The notes beneath the pieces are model-generated. The model did not search any database and was not told where the DNA came from. It saw only the letters and a list, made by a program, of their open reading frames with translations. Positions 1-8,665 of a DNA stretch of 26,974 nt are shown piece after piece. The position numbers and the translations under genes are program-made. The stretch's first letter is position 1. The number at the start of each line of letters is the position of its first letter. The stretch covers positions 14,582-41,555 of the forward strand of contig DLFD01000007.1 of NCBI GenBank assembly GCA_002482005.1. Direction: 5' to 3'. Origin of the DNA: Lachnospiraceae bacterium UBA7729. GTDB taxonomy: Bacteria > Bacillota > Clostridia > Lachnospirales > Lachnospiraceae.

Positions 1-3000
1 GCAGCCTGCACCTGGGGCTGCTGACACAGAGGGTGCAGCTGCATCAGAGAAGCCGGTCTCCACATCCGTGACCGAGGCAGCCGAAGACGCGGCAGCGATC
101 TATCCGGTGTCATCGGATGACAGTAAAGAAGACGCGGGCCAGAACGGAAAAGATCCGTCCGATGCAGAAAACTCCGGTAGTGAGGATTCTGACTTGGGGA
201 AAACGGATGCAGATGCTGAAGGTGACGGGAATAACGATGACGGCGAGACTGCGGGGATGAAGCCAGCGGCCCGGACGATCAGAATGCAGGTGCGGACGAT
301 CAGAATGCAGGCCCGGACGATCAGAATGCAGACGGCAAGGATGATGACAGCGAAACAGCTGACGGCAAGGATGATGACAGCGAAACAGCTGACGGAGAGG
401 CCGGATCCAGGGAGATCTGCCGTCAGACCTATCTCTTCTATAACGGCCAGGAACTGGTCATGAAGCAGATCGTCAAGAATGGCGACACTCTCCGGAAGCC
501 GCAGGACCCGGAGAAAGACGGGTATGTCTTTCAGGGCTGGAAGGTCCGCGGGGAGAGCGAAAAGACAGATGGCCGCGATGAGCCTGCCGCCGCCAGTACA
601 GACGGATATTTTGATGGCTTCGGCGCTGTGAGCGGCATCGATGACGATGAAGAGATCATCCTGGACGCTGACTTCAGCAAGGTTTTCTACGTCGCTTTCC
701 ATAATGAAGACGGCGATATCTTCGATCAGAGAGAATATCAGGACGGGGACACCTGCGACACTTCCGACGTGGACCTGGTCCTTGCCCATAACGAAAACAA
801 CCAGGACAGCCTTGCCGGCTGGTCGACTTCCGAGGATGAAGAAACACGGAAGAACAGCATGGTGGAAAAAACATTTGCGGTCACGCAGGATATGGACCTC
901 TATCCGGTCATCGGGAAGAGGATCCAGGTTGTGTTCCACAACTACAAGGATGATATGGACGATTCCTGGGGGCGCAGGTGGCTGCCGGAAGATCAGTATG
1001 TTGCAGATGGCGGGACCGTGACGGACCCGGACTACGAAGGCAATCCAGAATCTTACGGCGATCCGGAGATTCGCGGATACGAGACCGGCGGCTGGTCGGT
1101 GACGCCGTACGACTTCAGCGACGGTGCGATGAATGCTCAGGCGCCGTATGATTTCTCGCAGCCTGTGAGCGCCTCCAACTTTGAGGAGGGAAAACCCAGG
1201 GTCCTGGACCTTTATATCATCTGGAAACCTGCGGAGAAGACAACATACAGAATCATCGCTCACATGGAGAATGTTCAGAAGGATCATTCTGAAAATGTCA
1301 CGCGCCACCAGAACCACACCATTGCCTATAGTTTTTTCGGCTACAATGATGAGGTGGCAAGCGCAAAGCCAGGAGATGTGATCACGAAGGATACTCCGGA
1401 AGTACAGGAAGTGATCAGTAATGTCCTGCAGTTCAATAGCGGCTATAAGCTTGCGGAACAGCCGCCGGTCGACCTGGACACCGAGAAGGTGACGGTGGAA
1501 AGAAACGGAAGCTCCCAGTTCGATATCTACTTTGACGCAGTGCCGTTTGATATTGAATTCCATCCGTTCTATAACGGCAATCTCGAATATTACACCAGCA
1601 ACGATGACGGTACGGAGCAGGGATGGAGACATAATCAGGAGTATTATACGGTATCGCTGCCTGGCCCGGAGATCCATATCCAGGCTTATATTGGAGAGGA
1701 CCTTAGTTCCGTCTGGCCGGACCCGAGGAATGCGTCTGTTACCCCTAAGGGAACTCAGGTGCAGGGGCTTGTGCCATTCGCATGGGAATCAGACGAGGGA
1801 TGGTACAGGTATACGGAGACGCCGCAATCCTTCAGCTCCCTTGCGAAGAAGGGGACAACGACCATCTCGCTGCACCTGGTATGCGGGGTGGATTACAGGA
1901 AGCGTGAACTGCACAGCATGTTCGAGAAGAATGATGCGGCCAGCTGGAAGGACGATCCGAAGAACAGTTTTGAGGAAAATATCCGGACAACCTATGCGGC
2001 GGATAATGCGAAACAGGATACTTATGGACCTTACGATAGGTTCAGGAAGCTTGACGACAGTGAGATCCCGGCGGGGATGCCCCGTACAGATGCTTCCAGG
2101 CATGTAGTTTACGAGTACTATGTGAGAAACAGGCATCCGCTGTACGTGTTCGACAGAGGCAGGCTGATCGCTGCTTTTGACGATGAGAAGACAGGAGAGC
2201 CAGATGTGGCAGAAAAATACGGCGCATATACTCCGCTGGGCGGTCCGATCGGATCCGGAAACAGCCTGTACAGGCAGCTGGACGAAGCTTTGCAAAGACT
2301 AGATCAGCCTGATGGCCAGATCTTCTTATACTGGGAAAACTGCGATATGAACGGGAATACGGGAGAACCGGGAGAACCGTTCACGAATCAATATGCCATG
2401 CCTGACGGGACGCAGTATGTGACAGCGCACTGGGTCCCGAAGGAACCTGTCGTTACGGTAAAGCCCGATAATGGGGAAGAAGATCTTGAGATCAAAGCGC
2501 ATGATGGAAAGGTCAGCACCCTCCCGAGACCGGAGAAGGACGGATACACATTTGCAGGCTGGAAGACCGAAGCCGGAGATCCGTTCTATGATAATAGCGA
2601 GGTGACGGAAGATACCACGATCATCGCCCAGTGGTATAAGGAAGGGCAGAGGATCAGGGTCGTCTATGACGCCGGAGAAGGGACCAATCCTCCGGAAGAT
2701 ACAAGGATCTATGTCCCTGGCGCGTCCATCATCGTGAAAGGAGCTCCGACGGCGCCGGAAGGAAAGTACTTCAGCGGATGGACGCTGAAGAGCAAGTCTT
2801 ACAGGAAAGGCGAAAGGGTCACGATCGACTCGGATCTCGCAGAACTGGCGGTGCCGGAGGAGACTCCGACACCCGCCGATATGCTGGCATCCGAGCAGGA
2901 GACAGAGCTTTCCGGGCAGAACCTGGCTGCAGGACAGGATCAGGCTGCAGGGCATGATCAGGCTGCAGGACAGGATCAGGCTGCCTGGCAGGATCAGGCT

Positions 3001-3648
3001 GCAGGGCAGACAGCCGGTGCTCCATCCAGCGGCCTTACGGTCCTGACCCTCACGGCAGCCTACAGCGATAAGCCGCAGCCTGTCTCGCTGACCTATTATC
3101 TGAATGACGGAACAGACAAGTCTGTATCGGAAGAGTATCAGAATAATGAGGACACTCTGCTGAAGGATGCACAGGCTCTGAACTTTAAGCGGGAAGGATA
3201 TACCTTCGAAGGATGGAACACCAGACCGGACGGAAGTGGTGAAGATTATGATCCGGAAGACCGGATCGCAGTGGACGATACCTCGGAGAATGTCCTCTAT
3301 GCTCAGTGGGAGAAGATCCCGCCGGAGGAGACCGAATCTGAGACGGAACCTGAGCCGGAAACGGAAGCTCCATCGGAACAGACTCCGCAGACGACGACCA
3401 CTGCGACAGAGGAATCCGAGTCCACAGAGTCAGAGACAGAGTATAGCACGGAAGCAGATGAGACCGAAACGGAGTCGGAAAAGGCTCCTGCGAGCCTGGC
3501 AAAGCTGGCAAAGCAGACGGAAGCTCCGGAAGGCAGATCGGTGAAGACAGGCGATGAGACGAACATCAGCCTCTATCTGACGATGGCGCTGACAGCACTT
3601 GTGGCAGCAGCGATCCTCATCAGGAAAAAGAAGGAAGAAAACTGCTGA
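1..3648 (+). CDS. Wall-anchored B-repeat surface protein, 5' partial, apparent frameshift near 253-256
   Basis: Large secreted adhesin-like protein whose start lies before the window. Frame 2 is open from base 2 and encodes an acidic Ser/Asp/Glu-rich stretch to about base 256. From there the same kind of sequence continues only in frame 1, through to the TGA at 3646-3648. An ATG at 460 opens the long 1062-residue part but has no convincing ribosome site, so I read it as internal. Flg_new/InlB B-type repeats are visible around 520-546 (GYVFQGWKV), 2540-2570 (GYTFAGWKT), 2770-2785 (YFSGW) and 3196-3222 (GYTFEGWNT). A Glu/Thr/Ser-rich wall spacer follows (3310-3490), then SVKTGDE, a hydrophobic segment and a KKKEE tail: a sortase signal of the KTGD kind. 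Family knowledge suggests adhesion or surface display; the ligand is unknown. It may be unrelated to the glycan genes downstream, being separated by an IS remnant. Confidence 0.8.
271..390 (+). repeat. Tandem coding repeats in adhesin (21 bp x3, then 30 bp x2)
   Basis: Three 21-bp units cover 271-333 (each encoding roughly PDDQNAG), with only one or two differences each. They are followed by two identical 30-bp units at 331-360 and 361-390 encoding DGKDDDSETA. These sit directly after the apparent frameshift and form part of an acidic, disordered linker. Both unit lengths are multiples of three, so copy-number change would preserve frame. Confidence 0.85.
2932..3003 (+). repeat. Tandem coding repeat in adhesin, 18 bp x4 (GQDQAA)
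   Basis: Four 18-bp units at 2932-2949, 2950-2967, 2968-2985 and 2986-3003 encode GQDQAA, GHDQAA, GQDQAA and WQDQAA, and a partial fifth unit (GQ) follows. The array lies between two B-type repeats and likely forms a flexible linker. In-frame unit gain or loss is plausible. Confidence 0.85.
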
Positions 3649-3728
3649 TCCGGAACAGGACCAGCAGAGAAAAAAAGCAGTCCGGCAGGAGAGGGTGAAT
3701 ACGCCGCAAGAAAAATACCGCCTTTTCA

Positions 3729-3774
3729 GACGAGCGGTACCGCTCGTCCGCACAGAGGGTACCGTTCGTCCGCA
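3729..3774 (-). repeat. Palindrome and 22-bp-spaced direct repeats, probable IS21-type end
   Basis: GACGAGCGGTACCGCTCGTC (3729-3748) is a perfect 20-bp palindrome. Its right half extends into a 17-bp motif, GGTACCGYTCGTCCGCA, present at 3736-3752 and again at 3758-3774 with one mismatch, 22 bp apart (about two helical turns). IS21-family elements are known to carry several short repeats at each end for transposase binding, and this pair lies just past the stop of the IstB remnant. It is therefore probably the surviving end of that element. A terminator role is less likely because no T-run follows on the + strand. Confidence 0.5.
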
Positions 3775-3792
3775 GTTGCGTACTGCTAAGGA

Positions 3793-4179
3793 TCACATCG
3801 GATGCGCGGCGAGGAATTCTCGCATATTCAACGATCCGGTGTTAATGGTTATCGAGTTATGTATGATGCGATCGAGGATTGCATCGGCAACAACACCACC
3901 TCCGAGGCGAGGGTGCCATTCTCCAGTCTTGTACTGTGAGCAAAAGATGGTAGGCCATTGCGTATAACGGCGTTCGAAGATCTCCAACAGATACTTGCAC
4001 TCCTCCTCTGATGGAATATCAAGAAGCCACTCGTCGATGATGAGGAGTTGATAATTCGAAAGCTTCGTAACCTCACTGGCAATGCTGTGGCCAGTCTCCA
4101 TTGCGAGATTCAGTTCTTCGAGAAGGTTTGGCATTCGGATGTACCTCGTCCGGTGCAGATGCCGGCATGCTTCTTTTCC
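3793..4179 (-). pseudogene. istB: IstB-like ATP-binding protein remnant (IS21 family), N-terminally deleted
   Basis: The - strand from about 4179 to the TGA at 3793-3795 encodes about 128 residues with IstB hallmarks in order: GKEACRHLHRTRYIRMPNLL, then the Walker B/sensor region LLIIDEWLLD, the STIF-type motif PTIFCSQYKTGEWH, and LADAILDRIIHNS-type VADAILDRIIHNS. IstB is the AAA+ helper of the IS21 transposase and is normally about 250 residues. The N-terminal half, including the GxxGxGKTH Walker A loop, is absent. Reading continues upstream to an ATG at 4293, but those ~38 residues look unrelated, so a deletion or recombination point lies near 4180. No istA is present. The stretch 4180-4404 holds no gene I recognise. 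The element is dead. Confidence 0.8.
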
Positions 4180-4404
4180 TGATGAAGGGGGCGAACCCTG
4201 GGCGGGCCAGGATCTGCGATTGGGGTTGCAATGGCTAAGACTTACTGGGGCCGCAGTCGCCATGACTTGCGGTGGAAACTGTGATGCTTTCATGGTAAAC
4301 TTAGAAAAGTTTCCTTATGCTCAATTTACTTCTTGACAATGGTTGCTTCATAACAGGAAAATGGATGCCGCAACTGTTTTTTGCAGCTATCGATAAGAGG
4401 CTAT

Positions 4405-5109
4405 ATGCTGAAAGACAAGATTCTGATTATTATCCCTGCCTATAATGAGGCGGAGAATATAGAGCGGGTCGTCGACAACCTGACAGACAATTATCCGCAA
4501 TATGATTACGTCATCATCAATGACGGATCTTCCGACGACACCCGCAAGATCTGCGCCAGGCGCGGGTACAATTTCCTGGATCTGCCTGTAAATGTGGGAC
4601 TTTCGGGTGCAATCAAGGCTGGTATGCGGTATGCTAACTTCTACGGCTATGATTATGTCGTTCAGATCGACGGCGACGGCCAGCATGATCCGGAGTACAT
4701 CGCCGCCATGGCGGAGAAGATGAAGGAGACGGGCTGCGAGATCGTGATCGGCTCCCGCTTCAAGACGGAGAAGAAGCCGGGCGGAATGAGAATGTTCGGA
4801 AGCAGGATCATCTCCTGGTCGATCCGGGTGACGACCGGGCACTGGATCCAGGATGTCACCAGCGGCATGCGTCTGTTTGACAAGCGGATGATCAAGAGGT
4901 TCGGGTACGATATCCACTACAGTCCGGAGCCGGATACGCTTGCTTACCTTCTCAACAGTGGGATCCGGATCGAGGAAGTTCAGGTCCGGATGCGCGAGCG
5001 GATCGCCGGGACCAGTTATCTGGGAAATCCCATGGCTTCGGCGAGGTACATGCTTCAGATGATGTTTTCCATCTTTCTGTTCCAGTGGGTCAGAAAGAAG
5101 CAGAAGTGA
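4405..5109 (+). CDS. GT2 glycosyltransferase, DPM1/GacI-like (polyprenyl-phosphate sugar synthase)
   Basis: A 234-residue GT-A enzyme. An upstream TTG at 4381 is in frame, but the ATG at 4405 has AAGAGG just before it and begins where family homology begins. Motifs: LIIIPAYNEAENI at residues 7-19, nucleotide-binding D40 in VIINDGSSDD, and the metal-binding DGD at 89-91 within QIDGDGQHD. There is no C-terminal transmembrane pair, unlike GtrB, so membrane attachment probably needs a partner. The stop overlaps the ribosome site of a DUF2304 gene. That gene order matches GacI/GacJ of group A Streptococcus, where GacI makes GlcNAc-phosphate-undecaprenol and GacJ stimulates it. I infer the same kind of reaction on the inner membrane face; the sugar is not readable. 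As the first gene after the IS remnant it probably begins a transcription unit. Confidence 0.85.
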   Translation: MLKDKILIIIPAYNEAENIERVVDNLTDNYPQYDYVIINDGSSDDTRKICARRGYNFLDLPVNVGLSGAIKAGMRYANFYGYDYVVQIDGDGQHDPEYIAAMAEKMKETGCEIVIGSRFKTEKKPGGMRMFGSRIISWSIRVTTGHWIQDVTSGMRLFDKRMIKRFGYDIHYSPEPDTLAYLLNSGIRIEEVQVRMRERIAGTSYLGNPMASARYMLQMMFSIFLFQWVRKKQK

Positions 5110-5120
5110 GAGGAGCATCT

Positions 5121-5573
5121 ATGTCAGCAATCTTACGGGGAATCCTGCTTCTGGCCGCAGTCGCATTTGCAGGCTATATCTTATTAAAGATCAGGAAGTG
5201 CAAGGTGAAGATGGAGGACGCGATCTTCTGGGTCTGCCTTGCAGTCATCCTGCTGATCATGGGAATCTTCCCAAAGGTCACCTACTGGCTGACGGGACTC
5301 TTCCATATGCAGTCTCCGGCCAATCTGATCTTCCTGATCATAATCTTTCTGCTGCTCGAGAAAGTGCTTACTCTCTCGATCATCACCTCGCAGCTCGAGG
5401 ACAAGGTCACGATTCTGTCGGCGGAAGTCGCGCTCAGGTCACATGACAACAAGAGCAGGACTGAGGCAGAAGAAGAGCAGATACAAAAGATGAGCACGGA
5501 AGGTGCAATCGCAAGTGTGAGCAATGCTGGAAAACGATCGGAAGCTTATGTAAAAGACCAGTCACAAGGATAG
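5121..5573 (+). CDS. DUF2304 small membrane protein, GacJ-like partner
   Basis: A 150-residue protein with three hydrophobic helices, at about residues 4-22, 31-52 and 65-88, then a hydrophilic, charged C-terminal tail rich in Glu, Lys and Ser. The ATG at 5121 is preceded by GAGAGGAGC, which overlaps the stop of the upstream GT2; an in-frame GTG at 5085 lies within that gene and is less likely. DUF2304 proteins typically sit beside DPM1-like GT2 enzymes. In Streptococcus, GacJ binds GacI and raises its activity in making lipid-phosphate-sugar. The coupling here (12 nt apart, same strand) supports a two-subunit enzyme. The role is inferred from family and context. Confidence 0.8.
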   Translation: MSAILRGILLLAAVAFAGYILLKIRKCKVKMEDAIFWVCLAVILLIMGIFPKVTYWLTGLFHMQSPANLIFLIIIFLLLEKVLTLSIITSQLEDKVTILSAEVALRSHDNKSRTEAEEEQIQKMSTEGAIASVSNAGKRSEAYVKDQSQG

Positions 5574-5635
5574 GCTGCAAGACCGGCAAAGGACGCAGTT
5601 ACATCTGTCAGGCGCAAGGAGAAGCGGAGTTGATC

Positions 5636-6460
5636 ATGCCGTATCAGAACACGGACCATTCATTCATCATATGTGCATATCAGCAGAGCCCCTATCTGGG
5701 TCCGTGTCTGCGCTCTTTGCTGCAGCAGACGGTTCGGTCACAGATAAAAATTGTCACTTCAACTCCTAATCATCATATCAGCCGTATCGCTGAGAGATAT
5801 CAGATTCCAGTCATCTGCAACCATGGCGAACATGGGATTGCGGGGGACTGGAATTTTGCTGTTCAGACAGCGGATACGCCGCTGGTGACGATTGCCCATC
5901 AGGACGATATTTACGGAAAACATTATACGGAGTCCATCCTGAGAGCGGCGAACAGATGCAGAAATCCACTGATTCTATTTACAGATTATGAGGAACTAAG
6001 AGAAAGCGAAGAGAGAGTAGATGGTGGGACCAGAATTGCCAGGTCTAATCGGCTTTTGCGGGTAAAACGGCTGATGCTTTCCCCACTCGTATGCAAGGCT
6101 TTCTGGAACAATATCTGGATCAGGAGAAGGATTCTGTCACTGGGTTCCGCGATCTGCTGCCCGTCCGTGACGATCGTCAAGGACAATGTGAACCTCCCGG
6201 TCTTCGAGAACAATATGAAGAGCAATATCGACTGGCAGGCATGGGAGAAAATATCCAGGAACAAAGGCGAGTTCGCTTACATCCCGCATCCGATGATGCT
6301 TCACAGGATCCATGAAGGCTCCACCACATCGAAGCTTCTTGAAGATGATAAGAGGCGGGAGGAGGATCTGTTCATGTACCGGAAGTTCTGGCCGGAGCAG
6401 GTCGCAAGGCTGATCGAACATTTCTACAAATCAGCGGAAAAATCAAATATTGACAGATAA
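5636..6460 (+). CDS. GT2 family glycosyltransferase
   Basis: About 274 residues with a GT-A N-terminal half: SFIICAYQQSPYLGPCLRSL near residues 8-27, a GIAGDWNFAV segment matching the usual acceptor-loop position, and HQDDIYGKHY as the DXD-like metal site. A later conserved-looking block is IPHPMMLHRIHEGSTT. No transmembrane segment, so probably a peripheral cytoplasmic enzyme adding a sugar to a lipid-linked chain. The start is ambiguous: TTG at 5630 sits 8 nt after AAGGAG, while ATG at 5636 sits 6 nt after CGGAG; I chose the ATG. Base composition falls compared with the preceding genes. Donor and acceptor cannot be read from the sequence. Confidence 0.8.
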   Translation: MPYQNTDHSFIICAYQQSPYLGPCLRSLLQQTVRSQIKIVTSTPNHHISRIAERYQIPVICNHGEHGIAGDWNFAVQTADTPLVTIAHQDDIYGKHYTESILRAANRCRNPLILFTDYEELRESEERVDGGTRIARSNRLLRVKRLMLSPLVCKAFWNNIWIRRRILSLGSAICCPSVTIVKDNVNLPVFENNMKSNIDWQAWEKISRNKGEFAYIPHPMMLHRIHEGSTTSKLLEDDKRREEDLFMYRKFWPEQVARLIEHFYKSAEKSNIDR

Positions 6461-6496
6461 AAAATACACTGTTGTGGGTAAGGAGATGAGGCACAG

Positions 6497-7438
6497 ATGG
6501 CGATGAAGCCAATGCTGACAATAGATGAATTGCTGACGCATATGAAAGAGAAGGGGATTCGCTTTTCTGTTACTTCAGAGGAACAGGCAAGAAATTTTTT
6601 ATCTGAGCATAATTACTATATGAAGCTTGCTTCATACAGGGCTAATTATGATAAGTGTCCGCCGGAAAGTGCCAGGGCCGGACAATATCAGAACCTGGAA
6701 TTTGCGTATCTGCAGGAACTTTCGACAATCGATATGCATCTGAGATACATCGTTATGCGGATGTGTCTGGACATTGAACATCAATTAAAAGTAAGACTAC
6801 TTACAGAGACAACGAAAGACCCAGAGGAGGATGGGTATCGGATCGTCAAGAGTTTCCTCAGGGAAGAAGACTGCCAGATGAATATCCTCCAAAGTATTCG
6901 ACACCATAAATCTGGTGAGTACTGTAAGGAACTGATCGAAAAGTACTATCCCTATTTTCCAATATGGGTATTGGTGGAGCTGATCTCCTTCGGAGAACTG
7001 CTGCACATTATTCAATATTATGAAAAAACGTCCGGGAAAACGATCCTTTTGGATGGGAAGTTAATGAACATAATAAGGGATCTTAGAAATGCCTGTGCGC
7101 ATAGTAACTGCTTACTGAATAAAATGTGTGTAAGCATGGATGCAACGAAACAGCCAAGTTCTGATGTGACCAGGTTTGTTGCGGGTATGCAGGATATCCC
7201 TGTTGCAAGCAGGCGGAAATACCTCAATCGAACTTTCCCATATTATATGGTTACGCTTTTGTATGTATACAATTGTTATGCCGCGGAGCCGGCCAGAAAG
7301 AAACGTTATCTGCAGCTGAAAGAGTTTATGGAAGCACGTGCGGTGCAGCATAGAGAATATTTCACGAACAGTCCAAGAATCAGGGGAACATATCAGTTCC
7401 TGAAGAAAGTAATTGACAATTTGGCATCCAGGGAATAA
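6497..7438 (+). CDS. Abi_2 family (AbiD/AbiF-like) HEPN protein
   Basis: A 313-residue protein resembling the Abi_2 (AbiD/AbiF) family. Typical features are an N-terminal SVTSEEQARNFLSEHNYYMK segment, a helical core, and the HEPN ribonuclease motif RNACAH (R197, N198, H202), which fits RNxxxH. Such proteins are phage-abortive-infection or toxin-like RNases in Gram-positive bacteria. The ATG at 6497 follows AAGGAG and GAGG. The gene is AT-rich: 21 of 60 bases in 6601-6660 are G/C, against 34 of 60 in 8401-8460, which suggests separate acquisition. It sits between glycosyltransferase genes with its own terminator downstream. No antitoxin protein is adjacent; an RNA partner is possible (see 7455-7532). 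The defence role is inferred from family. Confidence 0.85.
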   Translation: MAMKPMLTIDELLTHMKEKGIRFSVTSEEQARNFLSEHNYYMKLASYRANYDKCPPESARAGQYQNLEFAYLQELSTIDMHLRYIVMRMCLDIEHQLKVRLLTETTKDPEEDGYRIVKSFLREEDCQMNILQSIRHHKSGEYCKELIEKYYPYFPIWVLVELISFGELLHIIQYYEKTSGKTILLDGKLMNIIRDLRNACAHSNCLLNKMCVSMDATKQPSSDVTRFVAGMQDIPVASRRKYLNRTFPYYMVTLLYVYNCYAAEPARKKRYLQLKEFMEARAVQHREYFTNSPRIRGTYQFLKKVIDNLASRE

Positions 7439-7454
7439 GATTTGGTTACAATTG

Positions 7455-7489
7455 AAAACGGCCTAGGCATCAGCTTATGTGCCCGTTTT
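7455..7489 (+). other. Stem-loop downstream of the Abi_2 gene, possible part of a small RNA
   Basis: AAAACGG (7455-7461) pairs with CCGTTTT (7483-7489). Inside the loop GCA (7467-7469) can pair with TGC (7480-7482). This hairpin lies 17 bases past the stop of the Abi_2 gene and 3 bases before the terminator stem. Together they make a compact two-hairpin unit of about 80 nt. Noncoding RNAs are known beside some abiF genes (abiF RNA motif); I cannot confirm a match by eye. Confidence 0.35.
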
Positions 7490-7492
7490 GGA

Positions 7493-7532
7493 AGGAGCGG
7501 AGACTTTTTAAGAGTCCTGCTCCTGATTTTTT
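7493..7532 (+). terminator. Rho-independent terminator after the Abi_2 gene
   Basis: AGGAGC (7493-7498) pairs with GCTCCT (7519-7524). The stem continues inward with a G-T and a G-C pair, a one-base bulge, and GACT (7502-7505) against AGTC (7513-7516). The loop is T/A-rich, and a run of six T follows from 7527. This is a strong intrinsic terminator and implies that the glycosyltransferase at 7649 has its own promoter or depends on read-through. Confidence 0.8.
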
Positions 7533-7648
7533 GTTTGAGTCGATTTTCTGATCTATTCTGTAGGAATAATCCCTGAAAGAACTGATTGCGTTGAGGTACT
7601 TTCCAGTACATGATAAACTGATAGTGCAGTCATATGATCTAGATTGAG

Positions 7649-8665
7649 ATGGTTAAGCCCATGAAAGACAGCGAGCAGGGCCGGGTCACGGTCATCGTCC
7701 CGGCATACAATTCCGAAAAAACCATCGCGAAGTGTCTTCGCTCCATCCTGAACCAGACTTACAGAAAACTGGAGGTCCTGGTGGTCGATGACGGAAGCAC
7801 GGATGATACAGCCGATCTTGTCAGGCAGTTTGCGGACAAGGACAGCCGGATCCGTCTGCTTTCTCAGGAGAACGCAGGCACTTCCGCCGCCCGCAACAAT
7901 GGCCTGGACCATGCGACGGGGGAGTATCTGACCTTTGTAGATTCGGATGACTACATCGCCAGGGATTACATAGACCGGCTCCGGAAGAGGTGTGAGAGCA
8001 CGGGCGCGGATATGGTCATCTGCGGCTTGTGCTTTGTGGGAGAAGACGGGAAGATCCAGAAGAAACTGATCCCCGATTACTATGAGAGAGGGAAGCATGA
8101 GGAGTGGACCTTCCGCATCTCAGCCGTCTGCTCTCATTTCTACAGAAGAAAGCTCTGGGAAGACAACCATGTCCGCTTCAGTGTCGGCGAGCGCGGCGAG
8201 GACATGCCGGTCGCTCTGTTTTTCAGCGCCGTCTGCGGCAAGATCGAAGTCCTTCCTTATGCCGGCTATGCCTATGTGCAGCATTCCTCCTCGGCCATGA
8301 ATAACTTCCGCGGTCTCAGGACATGGAACCTCCCCACGAAGTCGCTCGAGGAGGCGATCCGGAAGGCGGAGGAGGCCGGGATCCGGAATGACCGCAAGTG
8401 GTTCGAGCTTTTTATCATGCGGATCCTCTGCACCTGCTTCTTTGACCTGGCCAGGGGGGCCGACCGGAAGAAGCTCCGCGAGCTCGCGGACTATATCGTG
8501 CGTATTGTTGATACTTATCTTCCCGACCTTTTGGAAAATGAAAAACTTGCTCTTTTCTCCGGTGTGGATTCGCCTTTCAGCCAACAGGCTGCGGTCTCCC
8601 TGCTTCGTTTTCTGGTCAGGACCAGACTGATCTACCCGGCGGCGGAAGCCCTCGCAAGACTGTAG
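7649..8665 (+). CDS. GT2 family glycosyltransferase
   Basis: A 338-residue enzyme with a classic GT-A fold signature: VTVIVPAYNSEKTIAKCL at residues 13-30, VVDDGSTDDT at 45-54, ENAGTSAARNNGLDHATGEY at 74-93, and the metal site DSDD at 98-101. The C-terminal half is soluble and helical, with no transmembrane segment. The ATG at 7649 has only a weak ribosome site, and a second ATG at 7661 is possible. It follows a terminator, so it may start a new unit, although no clear promoter is visible in 7533-7648. It probably adds one hexose or hexosamine to the growing glycan. The last codons form the first unit of the tandem array that continues beyond its stop. Confidence 0.85.
   Translation: MVKPMKDSEQGRVTVIVPAYNSEKTIAKCLRSILNQTYRKLEVLVVDDGSTDDTADLVRQFADKDSRIRLLSQENAGTSAARNNGLDHATGEYLTFVDSDDYIARDYIDRLRKRCESTGADMVICGLCFVGEDGKIQKKLIPDYYERGKHEEWTFRISAVCSHFYRRKLWEDNHVRFSVGERGEDMPVALFFSAVCGKIEVLPYAGYAYVQHSSSAMNNFRGLRTWNLPTKSLEEAIRKAEEAGIRNDRKWFELFIMRILCTCFFDLARGADRKKLRELADYIVRIVDTYLPDLLENEKLALFSGVDSPFSQQAAVSLLRFLVRTRLIYPAAEALARL

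Noticed and set aside
100..1677. 525-residue open frame on the - strand
   Set aside because: It is antisense to the acidic adhesin; its hydrophobic look comes from reading Asp/Glu-rich codons backwards, and it has no domain or ribosome site.
3642..3667. Hairpin at the adhesin stop as a rho-independent terminator
   Set aside because: CTGCTG/CAGCAG can pair, but an A-run rather than a T-run follows on the + strand.
4325..4354. Promoter before the GacI-like gene (TTTACT, 18 nt, CATAAC; also a TTGACA at 4333)
   Set aside because: Both -10 matches are poor and the perfect TTGACA has no -10 at the right distance, so I do not list it as a feature.
4387..5118. 243-residue open frame on the - strand
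   Set aside because: Mirror of the GacI-like GT2, whose motifs are unambiguous on the + strand.
8454..8459. G6 run in the GT2 at 7649 as another phase switch
   Set aside because: The reading frame is intact, the run is short, and the surrounding gene is GC-rich, so it is expected by chance.
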